Source: Chryseotalea sp. WA131a (GTDB lineage Bacteria; Bacteroidota; Bacteroidia; Cytophagales; Cyclobacteriaceae). Taken from it: a stretch of DNA of 64,000 bases. Both the position numbers and the translations under genes were made by a program. Of the stretch, positions 1 to 8,863 are shown in pieces. Position 1 is the first letter of the stretch, and every line of letters begins with the position of its first letter. The notes under the pieces are model-generated. The model saw only the letters and a program-made list of their open reading frames with translations. It ran no database searches and had not been told where the DNA came from. The stretch is taken from contig CP073016.1 of the NCBI GenBank assembly GCA_025370075.1, positions 4,092,001 to 4,156,000 on the forward strand, read 5' to 3'.

Positions 1-831
1 ATCAATTGGTGGCGGAGCGATCTTGATAAAAGCATCGAGCAATTCTTTCACACCAAAATTATTGACCGCACTTCCAAAAAATACAGGCGCTACTCTTCCG
101 CTTAAATAATCTTGCACCTCAAAATCAGGGTACACCCCTTCAATCAACTCGATATCGGCACGCAATTGTTTTGCATACGTCTCACCCACCAATCGATCGA
201 TCTCGGGGCTATTGATATCTGAAATCTCCAAGCTCTCTTGCACCGTTGTTTTACTGGGGGTGAAAAGCTGTAAACTTTTTTCGTAAAGATTGTAAACACC
301 CTTAAACGTTTTGCCCATGCTGATGGGCCAGCTCAACGGTCGGACTTTGATACTCAATTTTTCTTCTACTTCATCCAACAAATCAAAAGGGTCTCGCCCT
401 TCCCGGTCGAGTTTGTTGATGAAACACAGCACTGGTGTATTGCGCATGCGGCAAACATCCATCAGCTTTTCGGTTTGCATCTCCACTCCCTTCACACAAT
501 CAATCACCATGATCACGCTATCCACTGCAGTGAGAGTACGATACGTGTCTTCAGCAAAATCTTGGTGACCGGGTGTATCGAGCAAATTGATTTTGATGTC
601 TTTGTAGTCGAACCCCATGACCGAAGTGGCCACCGAAATACCGCGTTGCTTTTCAATCTCCATCCAGTCGCTGCGGGCGTGGTCTTTAATTTTTGATGAC
701 TTTACCGCGCCTGCTTTTTGAATAGCACCACCAAACAATAAAAGTTTTTCTGTAAGCGTAGTCTTGCCCGCATCGGGGTGACTGATGATCCCAAATGTTC
801 TTCTGCGCGCTATTTCTTGTTCCAGTGTCAT
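1..831 (-). CDS. prfC: peptide chain release factor 3 (RF3), C-terminus cut by window edge
   Basis: Class II release factor GTPase that recycles RF1/RF2 after termination. The minus-strand translation from an ATG at 829-831 begins MTLEQEIARRRTFGIISHP and continues without a stop to base 1 (277 codons), so about half of a protein of roughly 525 residues is present. Visible GTPase motifs are the P-loop HPDAGKTTLTEK near residue 18, the switch region QRGISVATSVM, DTPGHQDF, and the guanine-specificity motif INKLD. RF3 carries this exact start, which distinguishes it from EF-G. No gene lies immediately upstream on the same strand; the TPR gene upstream has its own terminator between the two. Identification is secure; the C-terminal domains cannot be judged. 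Confidence 0.95.
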   Translation of the reverse strand, partial: MTLEQEIARRRTFGIISHPDAGKTTLTEKLLLFGGAIQKAGAVKSSKIKDHARSDWMEIEKQRGISVATSVMGFDYKDIKINLLDTPGHQDFAEDTYRTLTAVDSVIMVIDCVKGVEMQTEKLMDVCRMRNTPVLCFINKLDREGRDPFDLLDEVEEKLSIKVRPLSWPISMGKTFKGVYNLYEKSLQLFTPSKTTVQESLEISDINSPEIDRLVGETYAKQLRADIELIEGVYPDFEVQDYLSGRVAPVFFGSAVNNFGVKELLDAFIKIAPPPID

Positions 832-858
832 TCTAAAAATCAATTCTAAAAATCAGGT

Positions 859-890
859 AATAAAAAAGGGATAGAATAAATCCATCCCTT
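859..890 (-). terminator. rho-independent terminator of the TPR gene
   Basis: On the minus strand, AAGGGAT (890-884) pairs with ATCCCTT (872-866), and the run TTTTT follows. It lies 53 bp after the stop codon of the TPR membrane protein and just before prfC, so it should stop transcription between the two genes. Confidence 0.65.
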
Positions 891-892
891 CA

Positions 893-937
893 ATTACTAG
901 CTTCTGAAAAGCTTTGAGCCTTTGAGAAGCTAGTAAT
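893..937. repeat. perfect 13-bp inverted repeat in the TPR-prfC gap
   Basis: ATTACTAGCTTCT (893-905) and AGAAGCTAGTAAT (925-937) are exact complements around a 19-base loop. It begins 6 bp after the TPR stop codon and lies before the terminator. It has no T run of its own; it may stabilise the 3' end of the transcript. Confidence 0.6.
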
Positions 938-942
938 GCTAT

Positions 943-1629
943 TTATGAGTTAACCTCGAGCTTCGCTTTTAACTTCTTGGCATTTTGCACCTCGGCCGAG
1001 TCCCAAAACTTATCAATAATGGTTTGGTAGGCTTCAATTGCCTTTTGGCTTTTGTTCAATTTTTCGTACGCCAAGGCAGCCTTCATCAAATAAGTAGGCG
1101 TAAACTCTTTGTTCGGTTTGTAGTTCGATGCCTTATCGTAATACGAAGCGGCATTTTCAAAATCTTTCTGCTCCATATACGCATCACCAATCAGGCTATA
1201 GGCACGGGCTTGTACCAACAAATCGCTTGCTTTAAATTCTTTTAAATGAAAAACTGCTAACGCGAATTTGCCTTGTTTCAAATAGATATAACCTGTATAG
1301 AAATTGGCCAGGTTGGCTGCCTCGCTCATTCCATAATTGTCAATGATTTGGAGCATTCCCAAGTTATTGCCATCGCCATTCAAGGCTAGGTTCAAGCTAT
1401 CCGCTTCAAAATAACGCTGAGCTTGGAACATCTCCTTTTGGGCTTCTGCGTTTTGGCTTTTCTTATAGTAATTAAAGCCGAAGTAGCTACCCGCTACGGC
1501 CAACAAGGCCACCAACACGCCAATGATCAATTTGGGGTTTTTGGCCACCCAATGCTCAAAACCCTCCAACTTCTCTTCAATTACCTCTGCGTTTTCCAGT
1601 AAACTCTTGCTTTCTTCCTTCTTTGCCAT
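943..1629 (-). CDS. membrane-anchored tetratricopeptide repeat protein
   Basis: A 228-residue protein with one N-terminal transmembrane helix and a TPR-rich domain outside the cytoplasm. The chosen start (MAKKEESKS) excludes 21 upstream residues that look non-coding. A cytoplasmic acidic stretch is followed by a hydrophobic helix at about residues 34-55 (PKLIIGVLVALLAVAGSYFG), then helical repeats, clearest at about residues 115-215 (SLIGDAYMEQKDFENAASYY and ALAYEKLNKSQKAIEAY). The architecture matches the YfgM/'tetratricopeptide repeat protein' families of Bacteroidota, which are thought to act as scaffolds or chaperone partners at the membrane. The precise role is unknown. A terminator follows the stop. 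Confidence 0.8.
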   Translation of the reverse strand: MAKKEESKSLLENAEVIEEKLEGFEHWVAKNPKLIIGVLVALLAVAGSYFGFNYYKKSQNAEAQKEMFQAQRYFEADSLNLALNGDGNNLGMLQIIDNYGMSEAANLANFYTGYIYLKQGKFALAVFHLKEFKASDLLVQARAYSLIGDAYMEQKDFENAASYYDKASNYKPNKEFTPTYLMKAALAYEKLNKSQKAIEAYQTIIDKFWDSAEVQNAKKLKAKLEVNS

Positions 1630-1907
1630 GATTTTTATGTAAATGTCTGAAACCCCTATAATTCGGGACGCAAAACTAAGAATTATGGGCATTAATCAAA
1701 AGAATCTTGGATGGCTGATTTTTGGGGATCGCGGCTAAATGAACTTCAGAAATGGCGTGTAGGAGAACGTGTATTCTTTTGCTTCCTTAGCGCTATAGTG
1801 GGCTAAATTGAGCGATTTACTAAACTGTAGCGCAACGTATTGCCATTAAAATTTTAAATGACTGCATACTGCTCCAACAAGCAAGGCGTTATAGGTTAAA
1901 AAACAAT

Positions 1908-2771
1908 ATGAGCACCAAGTTATTATCTTTATTCCTAATCATCCTCGTTTCAGAAGTAGCTCATTCACAAGAAAATTTTATTCCTTCGCGACCTGACCAT
2001 GTATCAGAGTCGGAATACAGACGGGGTTCTTATATTCTAGAAAATTCTTATAAACAATTGGCAGAAAACAATTACCATATAGTGTATGCTGATTATTGGA
2101 ATTTTGCAATGGCCTATTCCATCATGGGCCAACCAAAAGAATTGATTTACGACTTTTTAGTAAAAGCAAAGTTTGAGAATAAGAAAAGTTTTTGTCAAGT
2201 GATTGAGCTGCACCACGACCGTACCAAAGGAGTGGATAGCTCAAGATTCTATAAATTGTTAGGCGAAGATTATATTCAATTGATAGCAGACTGTTCGCAG
2301 GTAAACACAACCGAGGAGAGTTTTAACATAGAAGAATACATTGCAAAGAACCGTTACAACAAAGAGCTAATTTACAGATTGAACGCTTTGGCTGAAGCCG
2401 ACCAGAGAATTAGAGGGAAACGAAACAATCCCAAACTGGATGAGCAACAAGCCGTTGATAAGCGGAACATGAAAGAGGCTGAATCGATAATAGAAAAATA
2501 TGGTTACCCCGGAACAAGCGTGGTTGGAAGTAAATTTGATTTTGTGGTTTGGCTTGTTATTCAGCATGCTGATTTACTCTACCAAGAAAAATATTTGCCA
2601 CTAATTGCAAAAACAGTAGAGGCTGGTGAACTTGCAAAAGTTCCTTTGCGAATGCTGATCGACAGTATTTACCATAAAAAAACTGGGCAACAAATATTTG
2701 GCTCTCAGGGTGGCGTTCCCTTCGCAGATGACAAGACCATTCAAGAAGTAAAAAAGAAATACAATCTCTAA
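1908..2771 (+). CDS. exported protein with C-terminal DUF6624-like domain
   Basis: A 287-residue protein with a signal peptide (MSTKLLSLFLIILVSEVAHSQ, cleavage near residue 20). The last 130 residues carry the pattern I associate with DUF6624: a basic DQRIRGKRNN segment, a D-x-x-N helix, EKYGYPG, an IQHAD motif near residue 215 and a closing segment that resembles the usual YGTQ (here IFGSQGG). The function of that family is unknown. The DUF4256 gene follows 13 bp downstream on the same strand, so co-transcription is likely. The leading gap (1693-1907) contains no gene I trust. The family assignment is from memory of motifs. Confidence 0.65.
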   Translation: MSTKLLSLFLIILVSEVAHSQENFIPSRPDHVSESEYRRGSYILENSYKQLAENNYHIVYADYWNFAMAYSIMGQPKELIYDFLVKAKFENKKSFCQVIELHHDRTKGVDSSRFYKLLGEDYIQLIADCSQVNTTEESFNIEEYIAKNRYNKELIYRLNALAEADQRIRGKRNNPKLDEQQAVDKRNMKEAESIIEKYGYPGTSVVGSKFDFVVWLVIQHADLLYQEKYLPLIAKTVEAGELAKVPLRMLIDSIYHKKTGQQIFGSQGGVPFADDKTIQEVKKKYNL

Positions 2772-2784
2772 TGCACGGCAAGGT

Positions 2785-3360
2785 ATGGCACTAAAAAATA
2801 AAAAAGAGTTGTCGATGAAGCTGCACGATGAATTGTTCAGCACATTAAAAATACGATTTGAAAAAAATAAGAATCGCCATATCGGTATTGAATGGGCGAG
2901 CGTGCAAGCAAAATTAGAAGCAAAAGCCAGTGCCGAAAAACTGTGGACGCTAAACGAAATGGAAAGAACAGGTGGCGAGCCTGATGTGATTGGTTACGAT
3001 AAAAAGAGCGGTGAATATATTTTTTATGATTGTTCACCAGAAAGCCCGGCTGGGCGAAGAAGTTTTTGTTACGACCAAGAAGCGTTGAATGCTCGAAAAG
3101 AAAACAAACCAAAAAATAGCGCGATAGGTATAGCTACCGATATAGGCATTGAGATTTTGACAGAAGAACAATATCATAAGTTACAAAAACTAGGAACGTT
3201 TGATTCGAAAACATCGAGTTGGTTGAGAACCCCTGATAACATAAGAAAACTTGGTGGTGCCATTTTTGGTGATTCCAGATATGGCACGGTCTTCATCTAT
3301 CACAACGGAGCGGAATCGTATTATGCGGCTCGCGGTGTTCGCGGATCTTTGAGAGTTTAA
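2785..3360 (+). CDS. DUF4256 family protein
   Basis: A 191-residue soluble protein without signal peptide. It matches the DUF4256 family along its whole length: RFEKNKNRHIGIEW at the N-terminus, LWTLNEMERTGGEPDVIGYD near residue 60, the FYDCSPESPAGRRSFCYDQ block near residue 85, and GGAIFGDSRYGTVFIYHNGAESYY near the end. The biochemical role is unknown. The start MALKNKKELSMKL is used; the family usually begins near the later MKLHDEL, so translation could also start at Met11. The gene follows DUF6624 by 13 bp. Confidence 0.8.
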   Translation: MALKNKKELSMKLHDELFSTLKIRFEKNKNRHIGIEWASVQAKLEAKASAEKLWTLNEMERTGGEPDVIGYDKKSGEYIFYDCSPESPAGRRSFCYDQEALNARKENKPKNSAIGIATDIGIEILTEEQYHKLQKLGTFDSKTSSWLRTPDNIRKLGGAIFGDSRYGTVFIYHNGAESYYAARGVRGSLRV

Positions 3361-3474
3361 AACAGATTAGTAAGCTAATAATGAAAGTTCGAGTTTGGTT
3401 GTACTCTTTGACGGTATTCTAAGCATTGCTTTGTGAACTTGAGAAAAGAGTTTCATTGACGTGTATATACACCT

Positions 3475-3594
3475 TTACATAAGAAATTTTATATCATTGG
3501 TTTTTACACGAGCAGAAACATGATTGAAGCGATAAGCTGCCCCAAAAAACACCGAAAAGAATAAAGCAACTAATAAAATATAAATCTCAATCAT
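3475..3594 (-). CDS. possible 39-residue single-pass membrane protein
   Basis: In the 394-bp gap 3361-3754 the minus strand encodes MIEIYILLVALFFSVFFGAA followed by YRFNHVSARVKTNDIKFLM. This is a hydrophobic helix from residue 3 to 20 followed by a basic tail, the usual shape of a small membrane protein. I do not recognise a family and the upstream region shows no clear promoter. The rest of the gap holds nothing I can name. It may be a chance reading frame. Confidence 0.3.
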   Translation of the reverse strand: MIEIYILLVALFFSVFFGAAYRFNHVSARVKTNDIKFLM

Positions 3595-3754
3595 ACTAGT
3601 GGTTGTATGGTATAAAGGTTGCCTATTTTGATTATTGGATTATTTTCTAATCGTAGTTTGTAGCACCGAAGTAAGAAATAGGCCGTGTTCGTAAAAAAAT
3701 GAAAATCTAATGGTGCAACACATAATTCCTCAACATGCGGTTTTCTAAAAGTAA

Positions 3755-5413
3755 TTGAAGTATAATTGCAAAATTTTAATGATGATAGATATGTTCAAAA
3801 GTGTTGGGCGGGTTGTAATCTTTATCCTTTTTTCTGCAACGCATGGGTTCAGCCAACAATTAAAGAAAGAAACTCCCAAAAATTGGTTTCTGCTTGACCC
3901 ACAAACTGACAGCGTGCAGGGCGTGAGCGCGGAAAAAACCTATCAGACTTTATTGAAAGACCAACCTTCTAAAACAATTTTGGTGGCGGTTATTGATTCG
4001 GGCATTGACATTGACCACGAAGATTTAAAAAGTGTGATTTGGACCAACGAAAAAGAAATTGTAGGCAACGGATTGGACGATGACAAAAACGGATATATAG
4101 ACGATGTGCACGGGTGGAATTTTATTGGCGGAAAGAACGGAAATGTAGATGCAGACACCTATGAGCTTACGCGAGAATACATCCGCTTGTCCAAAAAATT
4201 CTTAAGCATAGATTCACTAAAGTTAAACAAAAAAGCAGCTATCGAATTTGCTGGTTACAAAAAAGTCAAAGACAAGTATCTAAAACTAAAGGCCAAAAAC
4301 GAACAGCAATACAATCTGTACAATGGCATGTACACCAATTTGACCCAAAGTATTGATACGCTGAAGGCCAAATTAAAAACCGAAGAGCTTACGCTCGAGT
4401 TGGTCAAAAACTTTCAATCATCGGATGTAAAACTTCTTTTCGCCAAAGGTTTTTTAATGAACCTTTATAAAAACGCTGGAGAGGATGCTAACATTAGCGA
4501 ATACATGGGCCAACTTAAAGAAGGGGTGGATTACTATAAAGTGATTGTGAAGTACGGTTACAATCAAGATTTCAACTCGCGCGAAATTGTGGGCGACAAT
4601 TACTCGAACTTATTCGAAAAAGGCTATGGCAATAACGATGTAAAAGGCCCTGACCCCACCCACGGCACACATGTTGCAGGCATTATCGCGGCCGACCGAA
4701 AAAATGAGTTGGGCATAAAAGGCATTGCTGACAACGTAAAGATTTTACCGATCCGTGCGGTGCCCAATGGTGATGAGCGCGACAAAGATATTGCCAACGC
4801 CATTATTTATGCGGTTGATAACGGAGCAAAAATCATTAACATGAGTTTTGGAAAATCATTTTCGCCAGAAAAAGAAGTGGTTGACAAGGCAGTAAAGTAT
4901 GCCGAGATGAAAGGTGTCTTGTTAATACACGCGGCTGGCAACGATAGTGATGACATTGATGTGGACAAAAACTTCCCCACCAAAAAATATTTGGATGGAA
5001 AGGTGGCAAAAAATTGGATAGAGGTAGGTGCGTCTGCCTATGGAGCCGATGAAAATTTTGTGGGTGATTTTTCTAATTATGGAAAAAAAATGGTTTCACT
5101 TTTTGCTCCAGGTGTAGATGTGTATTCTACTGTTCCTAACAATAAATACAAAAACGAAAGCGGCACGAGTATGGCAAGCCCCTCTACCGCTGGGGTGGCT
5201 GCACTGCTGTGGTCCTACTTTCCAGAACTGAGCGCGCTTCAAGTAAAAGACATTCTCCTAAAATCTACACGGAAGTTTGATAACCTGAAAGTGATCAAAC
5301 CCGGAAGCAAAGAAGAAGTGTTGTTCAGCGACCTCAGCAGCAGCGGTGGATTGGTAAATGCCTATGAGGCAGTGAAGATGGCTAATGGGATGAGAAGAAA
5401 GTTGAGGGAATAG
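3755..5413 (+). CDS. secreted S8 family serine peptidase (subtilase)
   Basis: Subtilisin-like endopeptidase, 552 residues. The catalytic triad is intact: Asp81 in VAVIDSGIDIDHED, His303 in HGTHVAGIIA, Ser472 in GTSMASPSTAGVAALL; the oxyanion Asn lies in HAAGND. The Asp-His interval is about 220 residues, far longer than in subtilisin, because of a charged helical insertion at about residues 130-290. This layout is common in Bacteroidota S8 peptidases. The export signal is the segment MFKSVGRVVIFILFSATHGF; translation may start at Met13 (3791) rather than Met1, which would give a conventional signal peptide. No C-terminal sorting domain is visible. It appears to be a single-gene unit. Confidence 0.92.
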   Translation: MKYNCKILMMIDMFKSVGRVVIFILFSATHGFSQQLKKETPKNWFLLDPQTDSVQGVSAEKTYQTLLKDQPSKTILVAVIDSGIDIDHEDLKSVIWTNEKEIVGNGLDDDKNGYIDDVHGWNFIGGKNGNVDADTYELTREYIRLSKKFLSIDSLKLNKKAAIEFAGYKKVKDKYLKLKAKNEQQYNLYNGMYTNLTQSIDTLKAKLKTEELTLELVKNFQSSDVKLLFAKGFLMNLYKNAGEDANISEYMGQLKEGVDYYKVIVKYGYNQDFNSREIVGDNYSNLFEKGYGNNDVKGPDPTHGTHVAGIIAADRKNELGIKGIADNVKILPIRAVPNGDERDKDIANAIIYAVDNGAKIINMSFGKSFSPEKEVVDKAVKYAEMKGVLLIHAAGNDSDDIDVDKNFPTKKYLDGKVAKNWIEVGASAYGADENFVGDFSNYGKKMVSLFAPGVDVYSTVPNNKYKNESGTSMASPSTAGVAALLWSYFPELSALQVKDILLKSTRKFDNLKVIKPGSKEEVLFSDLSSSGGLVNAYEAVKMANGMRRKLRE

Positions 5414-5535
5414 GAAGTTACTTTTAATAACGCTCATTTTTTAACACTTTTTTGCTGGCATAGTTTACTGTCAAAGGCAAAAGCCTAGATCACTCAACCA
5501 TCTCTGTATCATTTTGAGACGATTATTTACCAAGA

Positions 5536-6906
5536 TTAGAGAAGCTCATTGGCCAGATTGGCCAATTCAGATCGCTCGCCTTTCTCTAAAGTAACATGCG
5601 CGTACAACTCGTGGTCTTTCAGTCGATCGATCAAATACGATAAACCATTTGATTGTGAATCAAGGTAAGGAGTATCGATTTGGTGGATGTCACCCGTAAA
5701 AATAATTTTGGTGTTTTCGCCCGCTCGAGTGATGATTGTCTTCACTTCATGTGGGGTCAGATTTTGTGCTTCGTCCACAATGAAAATAATATTCGACAAA
5801 CTTCTGCCGCGGATATAAGCCAATGGCGTAATCATCAACTTTTCGTTTTGCACCATTTCGGTGATGCGTGCATATTCTTTATCGCTTTCGCTGTATTGGT
5901 TTTGAATGAATTTGAGATTGTCCCACAGTGGCTCCATGTAGGGGTTCAATTTCGACTTTATGTCACCAGGCAAATAGCCAATGTCTTTGTTGCTGAGTGG
6001 CACAATGGGTCGAGCCAAGTAGATTTGTTTGTATTCTCTTTTTTGTTCGAGGGCTGCGGCCAATGCAATCAACGTTTTGCCTGTTCCCGCCACACCTTGC
6101 ATCGATACCAATTTGATTTCGGGCTTTAGCACCGCGTGTATGGCAAAAGCTTGTTCAGCATTGCGCGGTTTTATTCCGTATGCGTTGCGTTTCTCTACTT
6201 GCTCCACCATGCCGTTGGCTGAATTGTAAAATGCAAGCACCGATTTTTTACCATTGCGAAAAATATAATAATGGTTTTTCATCGGTTTCTGTCTTCCCAA
6301 TACGTCTTCGGGTGGGCAATAGCCTTTTTCATAAATCAAATCAATCGATTCAGAAGAGGCATTGTCTAATACTGTACGGCCGGTGTGCAGCGAACTGATG
6401 TTTTGGATTTTGCCTGTTGTATAGTCTTCGGCTGTTAGGCCCAAGGCCATCGCCTTCAGGCGCAGGTTGATGTCTTTGGAAACCAAAATTACCCTGCGGC
6501 CTTTTTCTTCTTTTTGAAGTACCAGTGCGGCATTTAGAATACGATGATCGGCCTTGTCTTCATTGAATACTTTGTTGGCATCCACTTGGCCGTTGCCACC
6601 CGTATCCATCACCACTTTAAAATGTCCCTTGTTTTTTCCGTTGAGTGGATTCCACTGGTGTAGCATTTGTCCTTTCGCCAATTTGTCGATCAAGCGGATG
6701 AACTCACGTGCTTCAAAATTTTTGGTATCGTTGCCTTTTTTGAAGTTGTCCAGCTCTTCTAGTACCGTAATCGGGATGCCGATATCATGCTCTGCAAAAT
6801 TGAGAATACTGTTGTGCTCAAAAATAATGACAGAGGTGTCGAGCACGAAAATTTTTTTGCTTGCCTTTCCGGCAGGAAGGTCTTTGTCTTTTTTGGTTTT
6901 GCTCAT
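5536..6906 (-). CDS. PIN domain-PhoH family ATPase
   Basis: A 456-residue fusion of an N-terminal PIN nuclease domain and a C-terminal PhoH ATPase, equivalent to the PhoH2/YlaK type. PIN motifs start at FVLDTSVIIFEHN (residues 20-32), and further acidic residues follow (DHRILNAAL, VSKDINLRLKA). The PhoH part has Walker A GVAGTGKT near residue 270 and Walker B FIVDEAQNLT near residue 378, then IIFTGD. PhoH2 proteins studied elsewhere act as ATP-dependent RNA helicase/RNase. The gene stands alone. The fusion is common in bacteria, so this is a routine assignment. Confidence 0.9.
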   Translation of the reverse strand: MSKTKKDKDLPAGKASKKIFVLDTSVIIFEHNSILNFAEHDIGIPITVLEELDNFKKGNDTKNFEAREFIRLIDKLAKGQMLHQWNPLNGKNKGHFKVVMDTGGNGQVDANKVFNEDKADHRILNAALVLQKEEKGRRVILVSKDINLRLKAMALGLTAEDYTTGKIQNISSLHTGRTVLDNASSESIDLIYEKGYCPPEDVLGRQKPMKNHYYIFRNGKKSVLAFYNSANGMVEQVEKRNAYGIKPRNAEQAFAIHAVLKPEIKLVSMQGVAGTGKTLIALAAALEQKREYKQIYLARPIVPLSNKDIGYLPGDIKSKLNPYMEPLWDNLKFIQNQYSESDKEYARITEMVQNEKLMITPLAYIRGRSLSNIIFIVDEAQNLTPHEVKTIITRAGENTKIIFTGDIHQIDTPYLDSQSNGLSYLIDRLKDHELYAHVTLEKGERSELANLANELL

Positions 6907-7378
6907 GCGGGCAGACTTGGTTTAACTTTAAAACGATATTCCTCTGCTATTGCTTTGGAGATTAAATATGTTGCGGAGAAATGCTATTTCAAGAAATACA
7001 CCTTCGTAGAAGCTGCGGAGTGGGAATATTCTAAATAAAAATCGCGGAGATACATTCCACACAATGATTGAAAATCTTGTAAGCCTGCTGAGCAGGTATA
7101 AAATGTTTTTTCGCGACATCCTTTCGATGGTATAAACATACAGAAAGGCTGGGAATAAAGTCAACAGTTGGGCATGTTCTTTTTGTTAAGGAAATACTAA
7201 ACTACGGTACTAGTTTTTTAACAAATTTGTGATCTGACCTGTTCTTATTGACACTGCAACGAGTATGATTCAATCCTTAATTAAGAACACTGTAGCTTTC
7301 ATTGCATTACGTGTTTTCTTTCCTGTTCCTCCAAGAGTTTCTACATTCTTCGTCAAGGCTCTTTAGAGGTTTGTAAAT
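6907..7378. other. 472-bp gap without a recognisable gene
   Basis: The region between PhoH and the next gene contains only short reading frames. The longest, on the minus strand at 6928-7164, has no family features and I do not accept it. A small hairpin GCCTGCTGAGCAGG is seen near 7083-7096. Part of the gap nearest 6907 should hold the phoH promoter, but I could not find a clear TAnnTTTG box. Confidence 0.4.
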
Positions 7379-7801
7379 TTAACGTGGGGCCTTAGCTTGT
7401 TTTGTTTCGTGCTGTTTCCTTAACCGGTTTATATGAGTAACGGTTTCCTTACCCTTACCACCGTCTGTTGCTATTTTGTACTTTTTCGTTTTTGTTTTCA
7501 ATGTAAATCCACCAATGACTTTTTTTGCAACTAAGATACTGTCATACGGCAGGACGAAATCTTTCACTAGATCATTATACATCTCATATCGCGCCCGGTG
7601 ATAGGGCTTGGGGTGGAATATAAACAAGTTTTGGGTAATATAAATGTCTCCGCTTACCGAAAATGGAGGAATGGCAAATCCATTGTCAAGGAGCAACGCC
7701 CCATTTTTGTTTTTTAAAATCGTGTCATTTTTTGCCGCAGCAGTTTGTGCAGAGCATTTTATTGAAACCACAAGCATAATCGCGAATAGGATGACTTTCA
7801 T
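7379..7801 (-). CDS. exported protein of unknown function
   Basis: A 140-residue protein with a signal peptide (MKVILFAIMLVVSIKCSAQ). The mature part is rich in beta-strand-like segments (GDIYITQNLFIFHPKP, KVIGGFTLKTKTKKYKI), a pattern like a GRAM/PH-like fold, and ends in a basic tail. I do not recognise a specific family. It lies 47 bp downstream of the lipoprotein gene on the same strand and may be co-transcribed with it. The first start is two residues earlier; the chosen Met gives a conventional signal peptide. Confidence 0.6.
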   Translation of the reverse strand: MKVILFAIMLVVSIKCSAQTAAAKNDTILKNKNGALLLDNGFAIPPFSVSGDIYITQNLFIFHPKPYHRARYEMYNDLVKDFVLPYDSILVAKKVIGGFTLKTKTKKYKIATDGGKGKETVTHINRLRKQHETKQAKAPR

Positions 7802-7848
7802 TTGCAATTTTTACCGATTTTGAAAATAAATTTACGCGTTGGTTTCCG

Positions 7849-8751
7849 TCAATACTGCCACTCTAAAAATCCTCCAAGAGGATTTTCAAAATCTAATTTG
7901 ATAATAGACCCACCTTGGGTATAAGCCTGATAGTATCCTACACCAGCCCCATACGCTCCGCCAACAATGGCACTTACGCCAATAATTGTACCCCATTTAG
8001 CGGCACTAATCGTAGCACCAAAGGCTAAGGCCATAGCTCCTCCAGTAGCTACGGCCGAAACAACAACTACAGCGGCCACCACTGCCGTAATTACAACGGC
8101 AAGCAAGTTAGAAAAAAAGCATTGGGTTCTTCCGCTACTACTGTCCGCATGAAGGGCATTGGCCAGATTAACGGTTTCAGTAATTGAATTGTTCTCAAAC
8201 TCGGCAAACGCCAAGAGTGCCCTAGCCTCATCAAAAGTTAACGAAGTGTTGTTCTGAACGTCTCTTTTAAAATCTGTAATCACTGATTTCAGATCAGAAA
8301 CCAATTCCTTAGTAGACTGCTCTCCATGATCCGAATTAGTCTGCACGTTTGTTAAATCAGCTGTTAAGTTTTCAGTAAGCTGAGCAACTGCTGGCGAGGG
8401 TTTGAAAAAATCATCTTCAATTTCTGTTCTTAAAGCGTTGTTCGGTTGATTTGAAAAAAGATTTCCAATAATTTTCTTTGCTACCTCCAATTGTTGTTGA
8501 TCCCCTTTCAGAATTGGCATCATGTAATCAAGCATAAATGATGCTTTATCCTGTTGCTGCATAGCTGTTTTTGCAAAATTGAAGGTTGCCTTCTGTTGCA
8601 AGTGGACGTTGAATTGGTCTGACATCGCAACAAGATCTTGCTTTTCTTCGTAAGTTAAGTCAATCGTGGGTTTCACCCTGCTGTTTTCACCACAACTCGT
8701 GGCAAGCAAGATACCAAATACAATCAAAACGAGTTTTATTGGATTTTTCAT
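7849..8751 (-). CDS. lipoprotein with C-terminal glycine-zipper-like membrane segment
   Basis: A 300-residue protein. The start MKNPIKLVLIVFGI gives a lipoprotein signal with lipobox LATSC, so it should be lipid-anchored. The middle is helical and Gln/Asn/Asp-rich. The C-terminal quarter contains two long Ala/Val/Gly-rich stretches (TAVVAAVVVVSAVATGGAMA and GTIIGVSAIVGGAYGAGVGY) with glycine-zipper spacing, a pattern found in membrane-inserting or pore-forming segments. The family is not recognised. The gene is transcribed divergently from the XRE regulator at 8864, with a shared 112-bp promoter region, which suggests it may be that regulator's target. Confidence 0.6.
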   Translation of the reverse strand: MKNPIKLVLIVFGILLATSCGENSRVKPTIDLTYEEKQDLVAMSDQFNVHLQQKATFNFAKTAMQQQDKASFMLDYMMPILKGDQQQLEVAKKIIGNLFSNQPNNALRTEIEDDFFKPSPAVAQLTENLTADLTNVQTNSDHGEQSTKELVSDLKSVITDFKRDVQNNTSLTFDEARALLAFAEFENNSITETVNLANALHADSSSGRTQCFFSNLLAVVITAVVAAVVVVSAVATGGAMALAFGATISAAKWGTIIGVSAIVGGAYGAGVGYYQAYTQGGSIIKLDFENPLGGFLEWQY

Positions 8752-8826
8752 ATAGGTTAAATTAGTTCGAGACAAATAACCTGTTTAAGTTTGTTCATCA
8801 CCAGCACTTAGACAACAAAGATTAGC

Positions 8827-8855
8827 ACTCTGAGAGTTTTTGTAACACTTAAAGT
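8827..8855. promoter_or_regulatory. candidate XRE operator: two short palindromes
   Basis: ACTCTGAGAGT (8827-8837) and ACTTAAAGT (8847-8855) are both palindromic around one central base. Their centres are 19 bp apart, about two helical turns, immediately before the TTG start of the XRE gene and inside the divergent promoter region. The spacing suits a dimeric HTH regulator binding in tandem. This is inference from sequence only. Confidence 0.35.
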
Positions 8856-8863
8856 ATCTTGAA

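Noticed and set aside
1806..1900. GCAACGTATTGCC and GGCGTTATAGG before the DUF6624 gene look like attC ends
   Set aside because: No complementary CCTATAAC start of an element is found downstream, and the 120-bp spacing is absent.
6928..7164. 78-codon minus-strand frame in the gap after phoH
   Set aside because: No family features, odd composition, and no promoter; looks like chance.
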